Position numbers and translations under genes: made by a program
Notes under the pieces: generated by a model
What the model was told of the DNA's origin: nothing
What the model saw: the letters and a program-made list of their open reading frames with translations, nothing else
The model's database searches: none
Assembly (NCBI GenBank): GCA_029260115.1
Contig: JAJDDW010000034.1
Span: 1 to 64,000, forward strand
Length of the DNA stretch: 64,000 nucleotides
Source of the DNA: Phycisphaerae bacterium
GTDB lineage: Bacteria; Planctomycetota; Phycisphaerae; UBA1845
Reading direction: 5' to 3'
Shown here: piece after piece, positions 19,856 to 28,432 of the stretch
Layout: each line of letters opens with the position of its first letter
Position numbering within the stretch: the stretch's first letter is position 1

Positions 19856-20275
19856 ATGGCGATGATGCCAAAACGAGTTAAGTGGCGAAAGAGTCACCGT
19901 GGTAAGATTCGCGGTCAAGCGACAAGTGGTAATTCGCCAGCTTATGGCGAATATGGGCTACAGTCATTGCATCCCGGATGGATCACGGCTCGCCAAATTG
20001 AGGCTGGTAGAATCGCTGCGACACACTTTCTCCGTCGCGAAGGAAAAATATATGTTCGCATCTTTCCACATAAGCCGGTTTCATCGAAGCCGTTGGAAAC
20101 GCGAATGGGTAAAGGTAAAGGTGATCCGGAATTTTGGGTAGCATGTGTCCGTGAAGGGACGATCATGTTTGAAATTGCCGGTGTCAAAGAAGAGTTGGCC
20201 CGAGAGGCATTGGCTCGCGTGGCTCATAAGATGCCGTATCGATGCCGATTTGTGAAAAGGCGTCTTGGGCTTTAG
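19856..20275 (+). CDS. rplP: 50S ribosomal protein L16
   Basis: A 139-residue L16, which contacts A-site t[16 protein letters not shown] at the start, [21 protein letters not shown], and the loop containing [26 protein letters not shown] are typical; the R82-type arginine hydroxylated in E. coli lies in this region. Frame is open from a TTG at 19850, but GGAG at 19843-19846 suits the ATG at 19856. rpmC follows after 63 bases. Confidence 0.97.
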   Translation: MAMMPKRVKWRKSHRGKIRGQATSGNSPAYGEYGLQSLHPGWITARQIEAGRIAATHFLRREGKIYVRIFPHKPVSSKPLETRMGKGKGDPEFWVACVREGTIMFEIAGVKEELAREALARVAHKMPYRCRFVKRRLGL

Positions 20276-20338
20276 TGGCTAGTTGTCGCTAAATTTGATT
20301 TGCATAATTTGCTAGTATTTGGCAGAGGTTTCGAGCTG

Positions 20339-20539
20339 ATGAAAATTTCAGAAATTCGTGACATGAAGACTGATGAGCTAAAGCACGAAGTTCAGCGTGT
20401 GCAGCAGCATGTGTTTGAGCTGCGATCCCAGGCTGTCACTGAAAAACTTGAAAACCCGCACCAGATTAAACACGCAAGGCGCGATATCGCCCGCATGATG
20501 ACAGTGCTACATAATCGCGGCATACGAGACGTAGGATAA
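20339..20539 (+). CDS. rpmC: 50S ribosomal protein L29
   Basis: A 66-residue L29, a two-helix protein at the tunnel exit. MKISEIRDMKTDELKHEVQ and the terminal KHARRDIARMMTVLHNRGI match the family. The start at 20339 is set by AGAGG at 20324-20328 and by homology; an upstream in-frame ATG at 20300 would add 13 non-conserved residues. rpsQ begins eight bases after the stop. Confidence 0.95.
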   Translation: MKISEIRDMKTDELKHEVQRVQQHVFELRSQAVTEKLENPHQIKHARRDIARMMTVLHNRGIRDVG

Positions 20540-20547
20540 TCGCTGAT

Positions 20548-20871
20548 ATGACGGCACTAAAGGTGTCGCATGTAAGGATGCAAAACTTGATGACTGAGCA
20601 GGTAAAAACTGAGGCTAAACCAACCCGTGGCAAGCGTGAGCTGCGAATGGGGACTGTGGTGGCTAAGAGTGGCGACAAGTCGATTCGTGTACGATTCGAT
20701 TATATGGTTCGTCATCCGAAATATGGTAAGTATTTAAAACGCCGAACGACGCTTAGTACGCACGACGGTGACAATCAAGCATCAGTAGGTGATATGGTGG
20801 AAGTGATGTCGTGTCGAAGAATGTCAAAGACGAAGTGTTGGGTGCTCAGACGTATTGTACGCTCGGCGTAA
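20548..20871 (+). CDS. rpsQ: 30S ribosomal protein S17
   Basis: A 107-residue S17, an OB-fold primary binder of 16S rRNA. The core is recognisable from KRELRMGTVVAKSGDKSIRVRFDYMVRHPKYGKYLKRRTT (read in parts) and VGDMVEVMSCRRMSKTKCWVL. The N-terminus is extended by about 25 residues; in-frame ATGs at 20578 and 20590 are alternatives, with AAGGA at 20574-20578 suiting 20590 and AGGA at 20533-20536 suiting 20548. I keep the longest but am unsure of the start. Confidence 0.93.
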   Translation: MTALKVSHVRMQNLMTEQVKTEAKPTRGKRELRMGTVVAKSGDKSIRVRFDYMVRHPKYGKYLKRRTTLSTHDGDNQASVGDMVEVMSCRRMSKTKCWVLRRIVRSA

Positions 20872-20894
20872 GTTTATGACCTGATTGCCTTTTT

Positions 20895-20910
20895 CGACGT
20901 ATTATCGTCG
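20895..20910 (+). other. Small stem-loop before rplN
   Basis: CGACG-TATTAT-CGTCG forms a perfect 5 bp stem directly after a T5 run and 13 bases before the rplN ATG. It would overlap the ribosome binding region (no strong Shine-Dalgarno is seen for rplN), so it could influence initiation. Confidence 0.35.
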
Positions 20911-20923
20911 TGAGACTTGAATT

Positions 20924-21343
20924 ATGATTCAATTACAAACAGTTGTAGATGTTACTGACAATAGCGGAGCTAAAACCGCGATGGTTTTTAATGTCTATAA
21001 AGGTAGTACAGCCCGTAAAGGCGGTAGCAAGCGTCTTAAGCACGCCAAGATCGGGGATATTGTACTCGTTGCGGTTAAAAAATCGCTACCCAATAGCGAT
21101 TTTGCTGGCGGGGCAGATCGTAAAGATCGTTCCAAGCGTCGTAAAGCTCGTGCCGTTGTGGTTCGTACTAAGATGGCTACAAGACGTGTTGATGGCAGTT
21201 ATGTAAAGTTCGATAGTAATGCTGTCGTACTGATCGATGAAAAAGACGAGCCAAGGGGCACACGAATTTTCGGTGCGGTGGCTCGTGAGCTGCGAGAAAA
21301 GAATTTTATGAAGATTATTTCTTTGGCAGAGGAAGTGGTTTAA
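20924..21343 (+). CDS. rplN: 50S ribosomal protein L14
   Basis: A 139-residue L14, at the subunit interface and the binding site for RsfS. The fold is clear from MIQLQTVVDVTDNSGAKTAM, KARAVVVRTKMATRRVDGSYV and the C-terminal GTRIFGAVARELREKNFMKI. It is about 16 residues longer than the near-invariant 122-123 residue family because of two basic insertions, around residues 27-40 (STARKGGSKRLKHA) and 57-72 (DFAGGADRKDRSKRRK). No good Shine-Dalgarno precedes the ATG. Confidence 0.96.
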   Translation: MIQLQTVVDVTDNSGAKTAMVFNVYKGSTARKGGSKRLKHAKIGDIVLVAVKKSLPNSDFAGGADRKDRSKRRKARAVVVRTKMATRRVDGSYVKFDSNAVVLIDEKDEPRGTRIFGAVARELREKNFMKIISLAEEVV

Positions 21344-21383
21344 TTTAATCGCTCGCTAAAGAGACTTTTGCTGGTTACGTATT

Positions 21384-21740
21384 ATGAAAACTCATATTCG
21401 CAAAAACGATCTGGTCCAGGTTATTTCCGGTGACCATCGCGGCGCACGCGGTAAAGTGATGCGTATTGATACTGATCGCGGCACAGTTGTCATTGAGGGT
21501 GTCAATCTGGTGTTTCGCCATGTACGCCCTACACGCAAGAACCCTCAGGGTGGTCGCGTGCAAAAAGAGGCTGCGATTCACTTGTCCAATGTGTTGCTTT
21601 ATGACAGTGCCAGTGGCCGTGGTAAAAGAACACGGTATGACGTGACAATGAATGATGCCGGTAGGATAACCGCAAAAACGCGAATGACTGTAGGTGGAAC
21701 GGTTATTAATGTAATTACAAGGCCTGATAAATCCAAATAA
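21384..21740 (+). CDS. rplX: 50S ribosomal protein L24
   Basis: A 118-residue L24, assembly initiator carrying a KOW motif. HIRKNDLVQVISGDHRGARGKVMRID (read in parts) is the KOW region and VNLVFRHVRPTRKNPQGGRVQKEA the following loop. The C-terminus is slightly extended relative to E. coli. It lies between rplN and rplE in the standard spc order. Confidence 0.96.
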   Translation: MKTHIRKNDLVQVISGDHRGARGKVMRIDTDRGTVVIEGVNLVFRHVRPTRKNPQGGRVQKEAAIHLSNVLLYDSASGRGKRTRYDVTMNDAGRITAKTRMTVGGTVINVITRPDKSK

Positions 21741-21784
21741 TCTACAGGTATGTTCAGATAAGATGATAGTGGAGTGCGGTGCTC

Positions 21785-22339
21785 ATGGTTAGGTTGTTAG
21801 AAAGATATAAAACTGAGATTCTCCCCGAGCTGCAAGCGGAGCTTGGCGTTACCAACTGCATGGCAATTCCACGTTTGACAAAAGTGGTTGTGTCCATGGG
21901 GACTGGTTCGCCGCAGATAGATAAAACTCGCTTGGGGACTGCCGTTGACGATCTTACGAAGATTACGGGTCAAAAGCCGGCCTTACGCCGCGCCCGAAAA
22001 AGTGTTTCTAATTTTAAGCTTCGTGCGGGTATGGAAGTGGGCTGTCAAGTTACGCTTCGCGGTGCGAGGATGTATGAATTTATTGACCGGTTGATTCAGA
22101 CCACGATTCCCCGATTTCGTGACTTTCGTGGGCTTAATCCTCGTAGTTTTGATGGTCGAGGCAATTATTCGATGGGTGTAGCTGATCAGTCGGTATTTCC
22201 GGAAATTGATGTTGCGAGCATCACATCCAGTCAAGGGATGAATATTACGTTTGTGACAACCGCCCAAAACGATTTACACGGTAAAGCACTGCTCACGAAG
22301 CTGGGCATGCCGTTTCGAATTACGGAAGAGCAGTCTTAG
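21785..22339 (+). CDS. rplE: 50S ribosomal protein L5
   Basis: A 184-residue L5, 5S rRNA-binding central-protuberance protein. [40 protein letters not shown] and the C-terminal [21 protein letters not shown] with FPEIDVA are diagnostic. GGAG at 21771-21774 fits the ATG at 21785 better than the in-frame GTG at 21779. rpsN begins two bases after the stop. Confidence 0.97.
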   Translation: MVRLLERYKTEILPELQAELGVTNCMAIPRLTKVVVSMGTGSPQIDKTRLGTAVDDLTKITGQKPALRRARKSVSNFKLRAGMEVGCQVTLRGARMYEFIDRLIQTTIPRFRDFRGLNPRSFDGRGNYSMGVADQSVFPEIDVASITSSQGMNITFVTTAQNDLHGKALLTKLGMPFRITEEQS

Positions 22340-22341
22340 TT

Positions 22342-22527
22342 ATGGCAACAAAAACCTGGGTCATTAAAGCTCACAAGGCTCCAAAATTTCAGTGTCGTAC
22401 CATTCGCCGTTGCGAACTATGTGGGCGGGCACGTGCTGTATATAGAAAATTTCGTCTGTGTCGCATTTGTTTCCGCGGTCTTGCCCTGGAAGGCATGATT
22501 CCCGGAGTGCGTAAGGCGAGTTGGTAG
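22342..22527 (+). CDS. rpsN: 30S ribosomal protein S14, zinc-binding type
   Basis: A 61-residue short S14 of the zinc-ribbon (rpsZ-like) type: RCELCG (C24, C27) and LCRICF (C40, C43) provide the four ligands, and C18 is an additional cysteine. The C-terminus [16 protein letters not shown] is the conserved S14 tail. It starts two bases after the rplE stop, so translation is probably coupled. No second, zinc-independent S14 is in the window. Confidence 0.97.
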   Translation: MATKTWVIKAHKAPKFQCRTIRRCELCGRARAVYRKFRLCRICFRGLALEGMIPGVRKASW

Positions 22528-22560
22528 TATAGTTTGTTTCTATTTGTTTGTTGTTTGGTT

Positions 22561-22582
22561 CAGCTGCAATCCAGTGCGGCTG
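22561..22582 (+). other. Stem-loop in rpsN-rpsH spacer
   Basis: CAGCTGCA pairs with TGCGGCTG (8 bp, one T-G wobble) around ATCCAG, ending 19 bases before the rpsH ATG and just before its AAGGA ribosome binding site. No T-run follows. In other bacteria S8 represses spc translation near this region, but this hairpin does not resemble the known S8 site closely enough to claim it. Confidence 0.4.
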
Positions 22583-22601
22583 TACATTAAGGATTCATTA
22601 G

Positions 22602-22997
22602 ATGTGGTCTGATCCGATCGCAGATATGTTAACACGCATTCGTAACGCCGCTCGGGTGCGACGAAGCGCTGTTTCGATACCTTCATCCAAGCTCAAGGTG
22701 GGTATAGCCTTGGTGCTTAAAGATGAAGGCTATATTAATGATTTTGATGTCATCGAAGACAACAAACAAGGTCAGCTGCGTATCAACCTGAAATATGGTG
22801 CGCGTGGCGAAGATGTCATCCATAAAATTCAGCGATGTTCGTCGCCTGGTCGTCGGGAATACCGAGGTGTGGATGAAATACCTCGCGTATTAGACGGATT
22901 GGGTGTAGCGATATTGTCGACGAGTAGTGGCGTGCTTAGTGATCGAGGCTGTCGCGAGAAGAAAGTCGGCGGCGAATTATTGTGCACGGTATATTGA
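22602..22997 (+). CDS. rpsH: 30S ribosomal protein S8
   Basis: A 131-residue S8, central primary binder of 16S r[23 protein letters not shown] at the N-terminus, [21 protein letters not shown], and the C-terminal [29 protein letters not shown] are diagnostic (the STSSGVL/TDREAR-type motif). AAGGA precedes the ATG. Confidence 0.97.
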   Translation: MWSDPIADMLTRIRNAARVRRSAVSIPSSKLKVGIALVLKDEGYINDFDVIEDNKQGQLRINLKYGARGEDVIHKIQRCSSPGRREYRGVDEIPRVLDGLGVAILSTSSGVLSDRGCREKKVGGELLCTVY

Positions 22998-23042
22998 TAC
23001 GTTTTTGTGTGTCGGTTATTGGCCTTGGTGTGTGTTTGATTA

Positions 23043-23055
23043 GGTTCTGCGAACC
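23043..23055 (+). other. Short stem-loop before rplF
   Basis: GGTTC-TGC-GAACC is a perfect 5 bp stem ending a few bases before the rplF ribosome binding site AGGA (23056-23059). Too small to interpret alone; listed because similar hairpins recur in the spacers of this cluster. Confidence 0.3.
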
Positions 23056-23067
23056 AGGAATTCAGTT

Positions 23068-23658
23068 ATGTCGCGTGTTGGAGCAAAACCCATTGCACTA
23101 CCTGCCGGTGTCTCGGTCAAAGTGAACAGACGTGATGTCTCAGTCACTGGGCCAAAAGGCACTAGCAATCTTACGGTGCCACATTCTGCCATCGTTGACT
23201 ATGATGATTCCGGAAAAATAGTCAGTGTAAGCCGAGTGGACGACACCAAGCAGAGCCGATGTAATCATGGTCTGGTTCGGGCGTTAATCGCGAACATGGT
23301 CGAAGGCGTCACTAATGGCTTTGAAAAGCAACTTGAAATTTATGGTACAGGTTATAACTGTAAGTTGCAGGGCAAGACATTGCACTTGAATGTCGGATTT
23401 ACTGGGCGAAACCGCGGTAAAGGCTCGCAGTTTGAATTGCCGGTACCTACAGGTGTTGAAGTTGTTGTAGATAAAGAAGCAGCCCGTGGTGATACTGAAC
23501 CTGCAGCGCTGACCATTCGAGGTACAGATAAGCAGCAGGTTGGTCAGTTTGCGGCTGAAATTCGTGCTCTGCGAAAGACAGAACCATATAAGGGCAAAGG
23601 AATTCGCTATAAGGGCGAGCAAGTACGTCGTAAGCAAGGTAAGGCTCTAAGTAGCTAA
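23068..23658 (+). CDS. rplF: 50S ribosomal protein L6
   Basis: A 196-residue L6 near the factor-binding site. SRVGAKPIALPAGVSVKV at the start, VTNGFEKQLEIYGTGYNCKLQG in the middle, and the C-terminal GTDKQQVGQFAAEIRALRKTEPYKGKGIRYKGE (read in parts) are typical of its duplicated alpha-beta domains. It is about 18 residues longer than E. coli L6, mostly in the first domain. Confidence 0.97.
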   Translation: MSRVGAKPIALPAGVSVKVNRRDVSVTGPKGTSNLTVPHSAIVDYDDSGKIVSVSRVDDTKQSRCNHGLVRALIANMVEGVTNGFEKQLEIYGTGYNCKLQGKTLHLNVGFTGRNRGKGSQFELPVPTGVEVVVDKEAARGDTEPAALTIRGTDKQQVGQFAAEIRALRKTEPYKGKGIRYKGEQVRRKQGKALSS

Positions 23659-23701
23659 GTCGATAGATAACGATTGGTCTTTTTGAATCAGGCAGTATGC
23701 T

Positions 23702-24070
23702 ATGGAAGGTGTAGTAATACGAGTTCGTCGCAGAATTCGCCGCAAGCGTGGCTTGACTAAGCGAATACGTGGGTCAGCGGAATGTCCGCGTCTCACGGTA
23801 TTTCGTTCGAATAGCCATATTTATGCGCAGATTATCGATGACGAAAGAGGTGTCACCTTGTGTGCTGCCAGCACGAAGGCAAAAGATATTCGCGATGTTA
23901 TTCCTAATGGCGGTGGCAAAGTTGCGGCGAAAGTTGTCGGGGCTGCCTTAGCGAAGACTGCGTTAGACAAAAATATTGCGTGTGTAAGCTTCGATCGAAA
24001 TGGGTATCAGTATCATGGACGCATCAAGGCCTTGGCTGATGCTGCTCGTGAAGCTGGATTAAAATTCTAG
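23702..24070 (+). CDS. rplR: 50S ribosomal protein L18
   Basis: A 122-residue L18, 5S rRNA-binding protein. [23 protein letters not shown] and [23 protein letters not shown] are typical, and [26 protein letters not shown] forms the C-terminal core. It starts [11 protein letters not shown]; no clear Shine-Dalgarno is visible, so the first few residues are uncertain. Confidence 0.95.
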   Translation: MEGVVIRVRRRIRRKRGLTKRIRGSAECPRLTVFRSNSHIYAQIIDDERGVTLCAASTKAKDIRDVIPNGGGKVAAKVVGAALAKTALDKNIACVSFDRNGYQYHGRIKALADAAREAGLKF

Positions 24071-24126
24071 ATCGTATATCAGCCATGGCGGCCTATTGTG
24101 GTCAGTGAGCTGTCGAGACGAATAGT

Positions 24127-24642
24127 ATGCAAGATAAAAGAGTAAGTCGGTCCGAGAGTAGTGAGCATGACGATAATGTTGTGCGCATCTATCGGTGCTC
24201 ATGCGTGGTTCGTGGCGGACGCCGCTTTAGTTTCGGTTCCCTCGTTGTGGTAGGTGACCGGCAGGGTAGCGTTGGCGTGGGATATGGAAAAGCACGTGAG
24301 GTGCCGAGTTCGGTGGACAAAGGCCGTAAAATAGCCAATGCCAAATTGAAACGTTATTCGCTTGATGGTGGCACTATTCCTCATCGAGTGGTAGGGCGAT
24401 ATGGGGCTAGTAAGGTTGTTATGGTACCTGCGCGTCCCGGAACAGGTGTTATCGCCGGCGGTTCGGTTCGCGCCGTCCTAGAACTAGTTGGCGTGCATGA
24501 CATTCTAACTAAAAGTTATGGCTCAAATACACCCAAGAACTTAGTACGTGCGACGATTAATGGACTAGAGCAGCTTATTGGTCGTGAGCAAGTAGAGCGA
24601 CTACGCAACGTCACCATAGCAAGTCAGGCTACTAAAGCATGA
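24127..24642 (+). CDS. rpsE: 30S ribosomal protein S5
   Basis: A 171-residue S5, an accuracy-related protein at the mRNA entry. [34 protein letters not shown] (read in parts) is the double-stranded RNA-binding-like domain, and [36 protein letters not shown] the C-terminal domain. It overlaps rplO by four bases (ATGA). rpmD (L30), which usually stands between rpsE and rplO, is missing. Confidence 0.97.
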   Translation: MQDKRVSRSESSEHDDNVVRIYRCSCVVRGGRRFSFGSLVVVGDRQGSVGVGYGKAREVPSSVDKGRKIANAKLKRYSLDGGTIPHRVVGRYGASKVVMVPARPGTGVIAGGSVRAVLELVGVHDILTKSYGSNTPKNLVRATINGLEQLIGREQVERLRNVTIASQATKA

Positions 24643-25097
24643 ATATCACTGAAATTACAAAAATTGCAGGAGGCCATAAGCGTCGTAAGCGTGTTGGCCG
24701 CGGAAATGGTTCAGGGTCTGGAAAGACCTGTGGTCGAGGCCATAAGGGTTTCGGTCAGCGCAGTGGTTCCAAGACGCGTGGGCAATCTGAAGGTGGCCAA
24801 ATGCCTATGTTCCGTCGCTTGCCGAAGCGCGGTTTTAACAACGCTAACTTCACGATTCGATATAGCGTTGTGAATGTAGAATCTTTGGAAGAGCGGTTTG
24901 AATCAAATGCCCACGTGACGCCTCAGTCGCTGATAGAAGTTGGCTTGGTTCGCAATTTGCGTTTTCCTGTCAAAGTTCTCGGAACTGGCGAACTCAAGAA
25001 GAAATTAAACGTTGATGTCGCTAAGTATAGTGACTCTGCTAAACAAAAAATCGAAGCGGCTGGTGGAAAAGCTACTGTGACTAAGTTACGAAACTAA
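24639..25097 (+). CDS. rplO: 50S ribosomal protein L15
   Basis: A 152-residue L15. The Gly/Lys/Arg-rich N-terminal tail (KRRKRVGRGNGSGSGKTCGRGHKG) and FRRLPKRGFNN are hallmarks, followed by the compact C-terminal domain ending GKATVTKLRN. Its ATG overlaps the rpsE stop as ATGA, implying translational coupling. secY follows after 25 bases. Confidence 0.97.
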   Translation: MNITEITKIAGGHKRRKRVGRGNGSGSGKTCGRGHKGFGQRSGSKTRGQSEGGQMPMFRRLPKRGFNNANFTIRYSVVNVESLEERFESNAHVTPQSLIEVGLVRNLRFPVKVLGTGELKKKLNVDVAKYSDSAKQKIEAAGGKATVTKLRN

Positions 25098-25122
25098 AGC
25101 TGCTAGGAACTTAGAATAAGAT

Positions 25123-26484
25123 ATGTTTTCAACATTTATCAACATTTTCAAGATTCCTGAACTGCGCAACAAGATCCTGTTTACGCTTGGGATGTTGGCA
25201 GCCTATCGCATTGGTTTTTGCGTTCCCGTTCCTGGTGTAGACCAGGCGGCTATGACGGCTAATTCCAGTGGCAATGCTGGCGGCTTGCTCGATTACTTCC
25301 AGATTTTTACAGGTGGTAATCTTACGCAAAGTACGATCTTCGGTCTTGGCATTATGCCATATATATCGGCCTCTATTATTTTTCAATTGCTGGTTACTGT
25401 TGTACCAGCATTTGAAAAGCTTTCGCAAGAAGGCGATAGCGGGCGAAAGAAAATCCAAGAATATACCCGCTATGCTACAGTTGGTCTTTGCCTTATTCAG
25501 GCTATGTTTTGGATGAAATATCTGTCCAGCTCTAACTTGATATTCCAGAGTTTCCAAGGTTCGTTTTTGGGCATGACATTTGGATACATGATTTTGTCAT
25601 TACTCATGCTAACCAGTGGCACGGTCTTTTTGATGTGGCTTGGTGAGCAAATAGATGAGTACGGTATTGGCAATGGTATATCATTAATTATCATGGCTGG
25701 TATCGTCTCAAATATTCCAACTGCCGTCATGTATGTGCAGCAAAATATCACTTTCCAAGGTGCGGCTGCCCCGGGACAAATGGACGTGCCTAAGGTTATG
25801 CTATTGATGCTTATGTTCGTCTGTGTGGTAGCCGGTGCTATTTTGATTACCCAGGCCCAGCGACGTATCCCGATTCAACAAGCGAAGCAAACTCGCGGAA
25901 GGCGTGTTTATGGCGGACAGCGTCATTATCTTCCGCTACGCGTCAATCATGGTGGTGTTATGCCCATCATTTTTGCCAGTTCGATGATGATATTTCCTGG
26001 CATCATATTCGGTATGTTCGCAGGTCGATGGCCTAATAGTTTCTGGTTTAGTTTACAACAAGAATTTCAACTTAACGGTTTTATCTACACGGTATGTTAT
26101 ATCGTCGTGATTTACTTCTTCGCCTATTTTTGGACAACGGTTCAATTTCGCCCCAAGGAGATGGCTAATAACCTAAGAGACTACGGCAGCTTTATTCCGG
26201 GACTTCGACCCGGCAAGCGTACCGCAGATTATCTGGAGCGTGTAATGGGAAGAATCACCTATGTTGGTGCTGGCTTCTTAGCATTGATCGCGATTATTCC
26301 TACACTAGTTGCTAAGTCCATGAGCGTACCATTTATGGTGTCCTCGTTGTTGGGTGGTACTGGTTTGCTTATTGTTGTCAGCGTGACGCTAGATTTGGTT
26401 CAGCGTATTGAAGCTAACCTGACGATGCGAAATTACGACGGTTTCCTCGGTTCAGAAGGACCGATCAAAGGCGCTCGTTCTTAA
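25123..26484 (+). CDS. secY: Preprotein translocase subunit SecY
   Basis: A 453-residue SecY with ten predicted membrane segments, the channel of the Sec translocon. FKIPELRNKILFTLGMLAAYRIG is the start of the family, GIMPYISASIIFQLL the plug/TM2 region, and the cytoplasmic C-terminal loop shows FRPKEMANNLRDYGSFIPGLRPG with the ribosome- and SecA-contacting arginines. The C-terminus (MRNYDGFLGSEGPIKGARS) resembles the conserved YEGFL region. It is followed by map without adk. Confidence 0.98.
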   Translation: MFSTFINIFKIPELRNKILFTLGMLAAYRIGFCVPVPGVDQAAMTANSSGNAGGLLDYFQIFTGGNLTQSTIFGLGIMPYISASIIFQLLVTVVPAFEKLSQEGDSGRKKIQEYTRYATVGLCLIQAMFWMKYLSSSNLIFQSFQGSFLGMTFGYMILSLLMLTSGTVFLMWLGEQIDEYGIGNGISLIIMAGIVSNIPTAVMYVQQNITFQGAAAPGQMDVPKVMLLMLMFVCVVAGAILITQAQRRIPIQQAKQTRGRRVYGGQRHYLPLRVNHGGVMPIIFASSMMIFPGIIFGMFAGRWPNSFWFSLQQEFQLNGFIYTVCYIVVIYFFAYFWTTVQFRPKEMANNLRDYGSFIPGLRPGKRTADYLERVMGRITYVGAGFLALIAIIPTLVAKSMSVPFMVSSLLGGTGLLIVVSVTLDLVQRIEANLTMRNYDGFLGSEGPIKGARS

Positions 26485-26500
26485 CGCAGTAAATGTTTTG

Positions 26501-26514
26501 CGACCACTAGGTCG
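26501..26514 (+). other. Stem-loop in secY-map spacer
   Basis: CGACC-ACTA-GGTCG is a perfect 5 bp stem in the 84-base secY-map gap, about 55 bases before the map start. No T-run follows. Confidence 0.35.
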
Positions 26515-26568
26515 TGTGTGAAGTATTGTCTTGAATATGGTCTTTAGTTGCTAGTGACAAGTGAAGCC

Positions 26569-27387
26569 ATGAAAGAGCGACGACCCGGTAGCCAGATGCA
26601 ACAAAGCGGCATCATATTGAAAAGCTCCCGCGAGATTGAGCTGATGAGATCCGCAGGCCGGGTGGTTCACGATGTATTGTCGATGATGCACGAGCATGTG
26701 AAGCCTGGCATCACGACGGCCCAGCTAAACGAACTGGCTGAAGCCTACATTGCAGATTCCGGTGGCACGGCGCTGTTTAAGGGTGTTGAAAACCCGCAGG
26801 CGAAGTTTCCGTTTCCTGCGGCTTTGTGCACTAGTGTTAACGAAGAATTAGTTCACGGCGTTCCCAATGATAAGCCACTTCAAGACGGCGACATCGTGGG
26901 TATCGACTGTGGTGTGAAGCTGGCAGGTTATTGTGGTGATTCGGCCTCGACATTTGCAGTCGGAATGATTACACCAGAAGTTCAGCGCCTGTTGAATGTG
27001 ACGAAACAATCACTCGCGGTGGCTATCGAGGGCATTAGGCCTGGTCGCATGTGGAGTGAGGTTGCTCGCGAGATTCAGTCCTATGTTGAGAGTGAGGGTT
27101 TCTCTGTAGTTCGTGAATTTGTTGGCCATGGTATTGGCCGAGACCTTCATGAGGAACCTAAGGTGCCCAACTATTGGGATAAACGGCAAAAGCAGCCAGA
27201 TTTCGAGTTGCAGGAAAATATGGTCATAGCCGTCGAGCCTATGGTCAATATGGGTTCTTCTGCGGTAGAATTTGGTGATAAGGATGGGTGGGTCGTGGTA
27301 ACACGCGATCGTAAGTTTTGTGCCCATTTTGAACATACGTTAGCTGTGACAAAATCAGGGGCGGACCTCCTAACGGATGGTCATTGA
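26569..27387 (+). CDS. map: Type I methionine aminopeptidase
   Basis: A 272-residue methionine aminopeptidase that removes the initiator Met from nascent proteins. The pita-bread metal ligands are visible: GIDCG (Asp), CGDSA (Asp), FVGHGIG (His), AVEPM (Glu) and AHFEHT (Glu), and the substrate-site His in LVHGVPND. In-frame starts are TTG 26548, ATG 26569 and ATG 26596; none has a strong Shine-Dalgarno, and 26569 is chosen as the first ATG. It precedes rpmJ; infA, usual here, is absent. Confidence 0.95.
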   Translation: MKERRPGSQMQQSGIILKSSREIELMRSAGRVVHDVLSMMHEHVKPGITTAQLNELAEAYIADSGGTALFKGVENPQAKFPFPAALCTSVNEELVHGVPNDKPLQDGDIVGIDCGVKLAGYCGDSASTFAVGMITPEVQRLLNVTKQSLAVAIEGIRPGRMWSEVAREIQSYVESEGFSVVREFVGHGIGRDLHEEPKVPNYWDKRQKQPDFELQENMVIAVEPMVNMGSSAVEFGDKDGWVVVTRDRKFCAHFEHTLAVTKSGADLLTDGH

Positions 27388-27427
27388 CCGTTATGGTTGT
27401 TGCAGGTTTGAGCGAAGGAATGAGACC

Positions 27428-27541
27428 ATGAAAGTACGTGCTAGCGTGAAGAGAATTTGCGAAAACTGTAAAATTATTAAACGTAAGGGCGTCGTGCGTG
27501 TGGTATGCACGAACCCTCGTCATAAGCAGCGTCAAGGCTAA
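27428..27541 (+). CDS. rpmJ: 50S ribosomal protein L36, zinc-binding
   Basis: A 37-residue L36: [19 protein letters not shown] and the end [14 protein letters not shown]. The zinc ligands C11, C14, C27 and H32 are all kept, so this is the zinc-dependent form. GAAGGAATGAG (27413-27423) supplies the ribosome binding site for the ATG at 27428, and the TAA ends at 27541, 12 bases before rpsM. Confidence 0.97.
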   Translation: MKVRASVKRICENCKIIKRKGVVRVVCTNPRHKQRQG

Positions 27542-27553
27542 AGGGAGCGGATT

Positions 27554-27937
27554 ATGCCACGTATTGCCGGTGTCGATATTCCCCCGAATAAGCGCATTGA
27601 GTATTCATTACGCTACATTCATGGCGTGGGGCCTAAGATTGCGTTGGACATTCTCAACGAGGTTCAGATTGAAGTCGGTACGCCGGCCAAAGATTTGACT
27701 GACGAGCAGGTCACGCATATTGCGGCTGTCATTGATCGTAGTCTTCAAGTTGAAGGCCAATTGCGGCGGGCGGTTCAGCAGAACATTGCTAGACTCCGTG
27801 ATATTAAGTGTTATCGCGGTTCTCGGCATCGTGCGCATCTGCCTGTTCGTGGGCAGCGAACGCGTACCAATGCTCGAACGCGTAAGGGACCGAAGAAGAC
27901 CGTAGCTGGCAAGAAGAGCGTTAAAGAATTACGCTAA
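27554..27937 (+). CDS. rpsM: 30S ribosomal protein S13
   Basis: A 127-residue S13, head protein contacting P-site tRNA and L5. [21 protein letters not shown]-type start, [10 protein letters not shown] helix-hairpin-helix, and the basic C-terminal [22 protein letters not shown] tail are diagnostic. GGGAG precedes the ATG by eight bases. rpsK follows after 19 bases. Confidence 0.98.
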   Translation: MPRIAGVDIPPNKRIEYSLRYIHGVGPKIALDILNEVQIEVGTPAKDLTDEQVTHIAAVIDRSLQVEGQLRRAVQQNIARLRDIKCYRGSRHRAHLPVRGQRTRTNARTRKGPKKTVAGKKSVKELR

Positions 27938-27956
27938 TTCATGAAGGATTTAATCT

Positions 27957-28343
27957 GTGGCTAAGCGATCAGGTGGAAAACGTAAAGTACGGCGTAATGT
28001 GGCGCGGGGCATTGTTCATATCAAAGCTTCGTTCAACAACACGTTGGTCACCATTACAGATGTTAATGGCGAAGTGGTATGTCGCGCATCAGCGGGTACA
28101 GTTGGTTTCAAAGGTACTCGAAAGAGTACACCCTTTGCGGCTCAACGTGCTTGTGAGCAAGCGGCTCATACCGCTAGAAAATGTGGTATGCAGGAAGTAG
28201 AAGTTCGTGTTAAAGGCCCGGGCGGCGGTCGCGATTCTGCGATCACAGCGTTGCAGGGTGCTGGACTTCGCATTCATTCGATAGAAGATGTGACACCGTT
28301 GCCGCATAACGGATGTCGTCCGGCCAAGCGTCGGCGTGTATAG
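27957..28343 (+). CDS. rpsK: 30S ribosomal protein S11
   Basis: A 128-residue S11, platform protein near the E-site codon. [32 protein letters not shown] and [22 protein letters not shown] identify it, and the C-terminal [12 protein letters not shown] is the conserved tail. It starts with GTG at 27957 with AAGGA at 27944-27948 eight bases upstream. Confidence 0.98.
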   Translation: MAKRSGGKRKVRRNVARGIVHIKASFNNTLVTITDVNGEVVCRASAGTVGFKGTRKSTPFAAQRACEQAAHTARKCGMQEVEVRVKGPGGGRDSAITALQGAGLRIHSIEDVTPLPHNGCRPAKRRRV

Positions 28344-28359
28344 TTTTTTGTATCAGTAT

Positions 28360-28381
28360 CAGTGTCAGTTCGCTGATGCTG
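28360..28381 (+). other. TTCG-tetraloop hairpin in rpsK-rpsD spacer
   Basis: AGTGTCAG-TTCG-CTGATGCT forms eight pairs (two wobbles), extended by one C-G pair, closed by a stable UUCG-type tetraloop. It follows a T6 run and stands about 50 bases before rpsD. No T-run follows it, so it is likelier a processing or stability element than a terminator. Confidence 0.45.
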
Positions 28382-28432
28382 TGATGAAGTGTAGAATTGA
28401 ATTTAGTGCTAGGAATTGTTTAGGCGTAAGAC

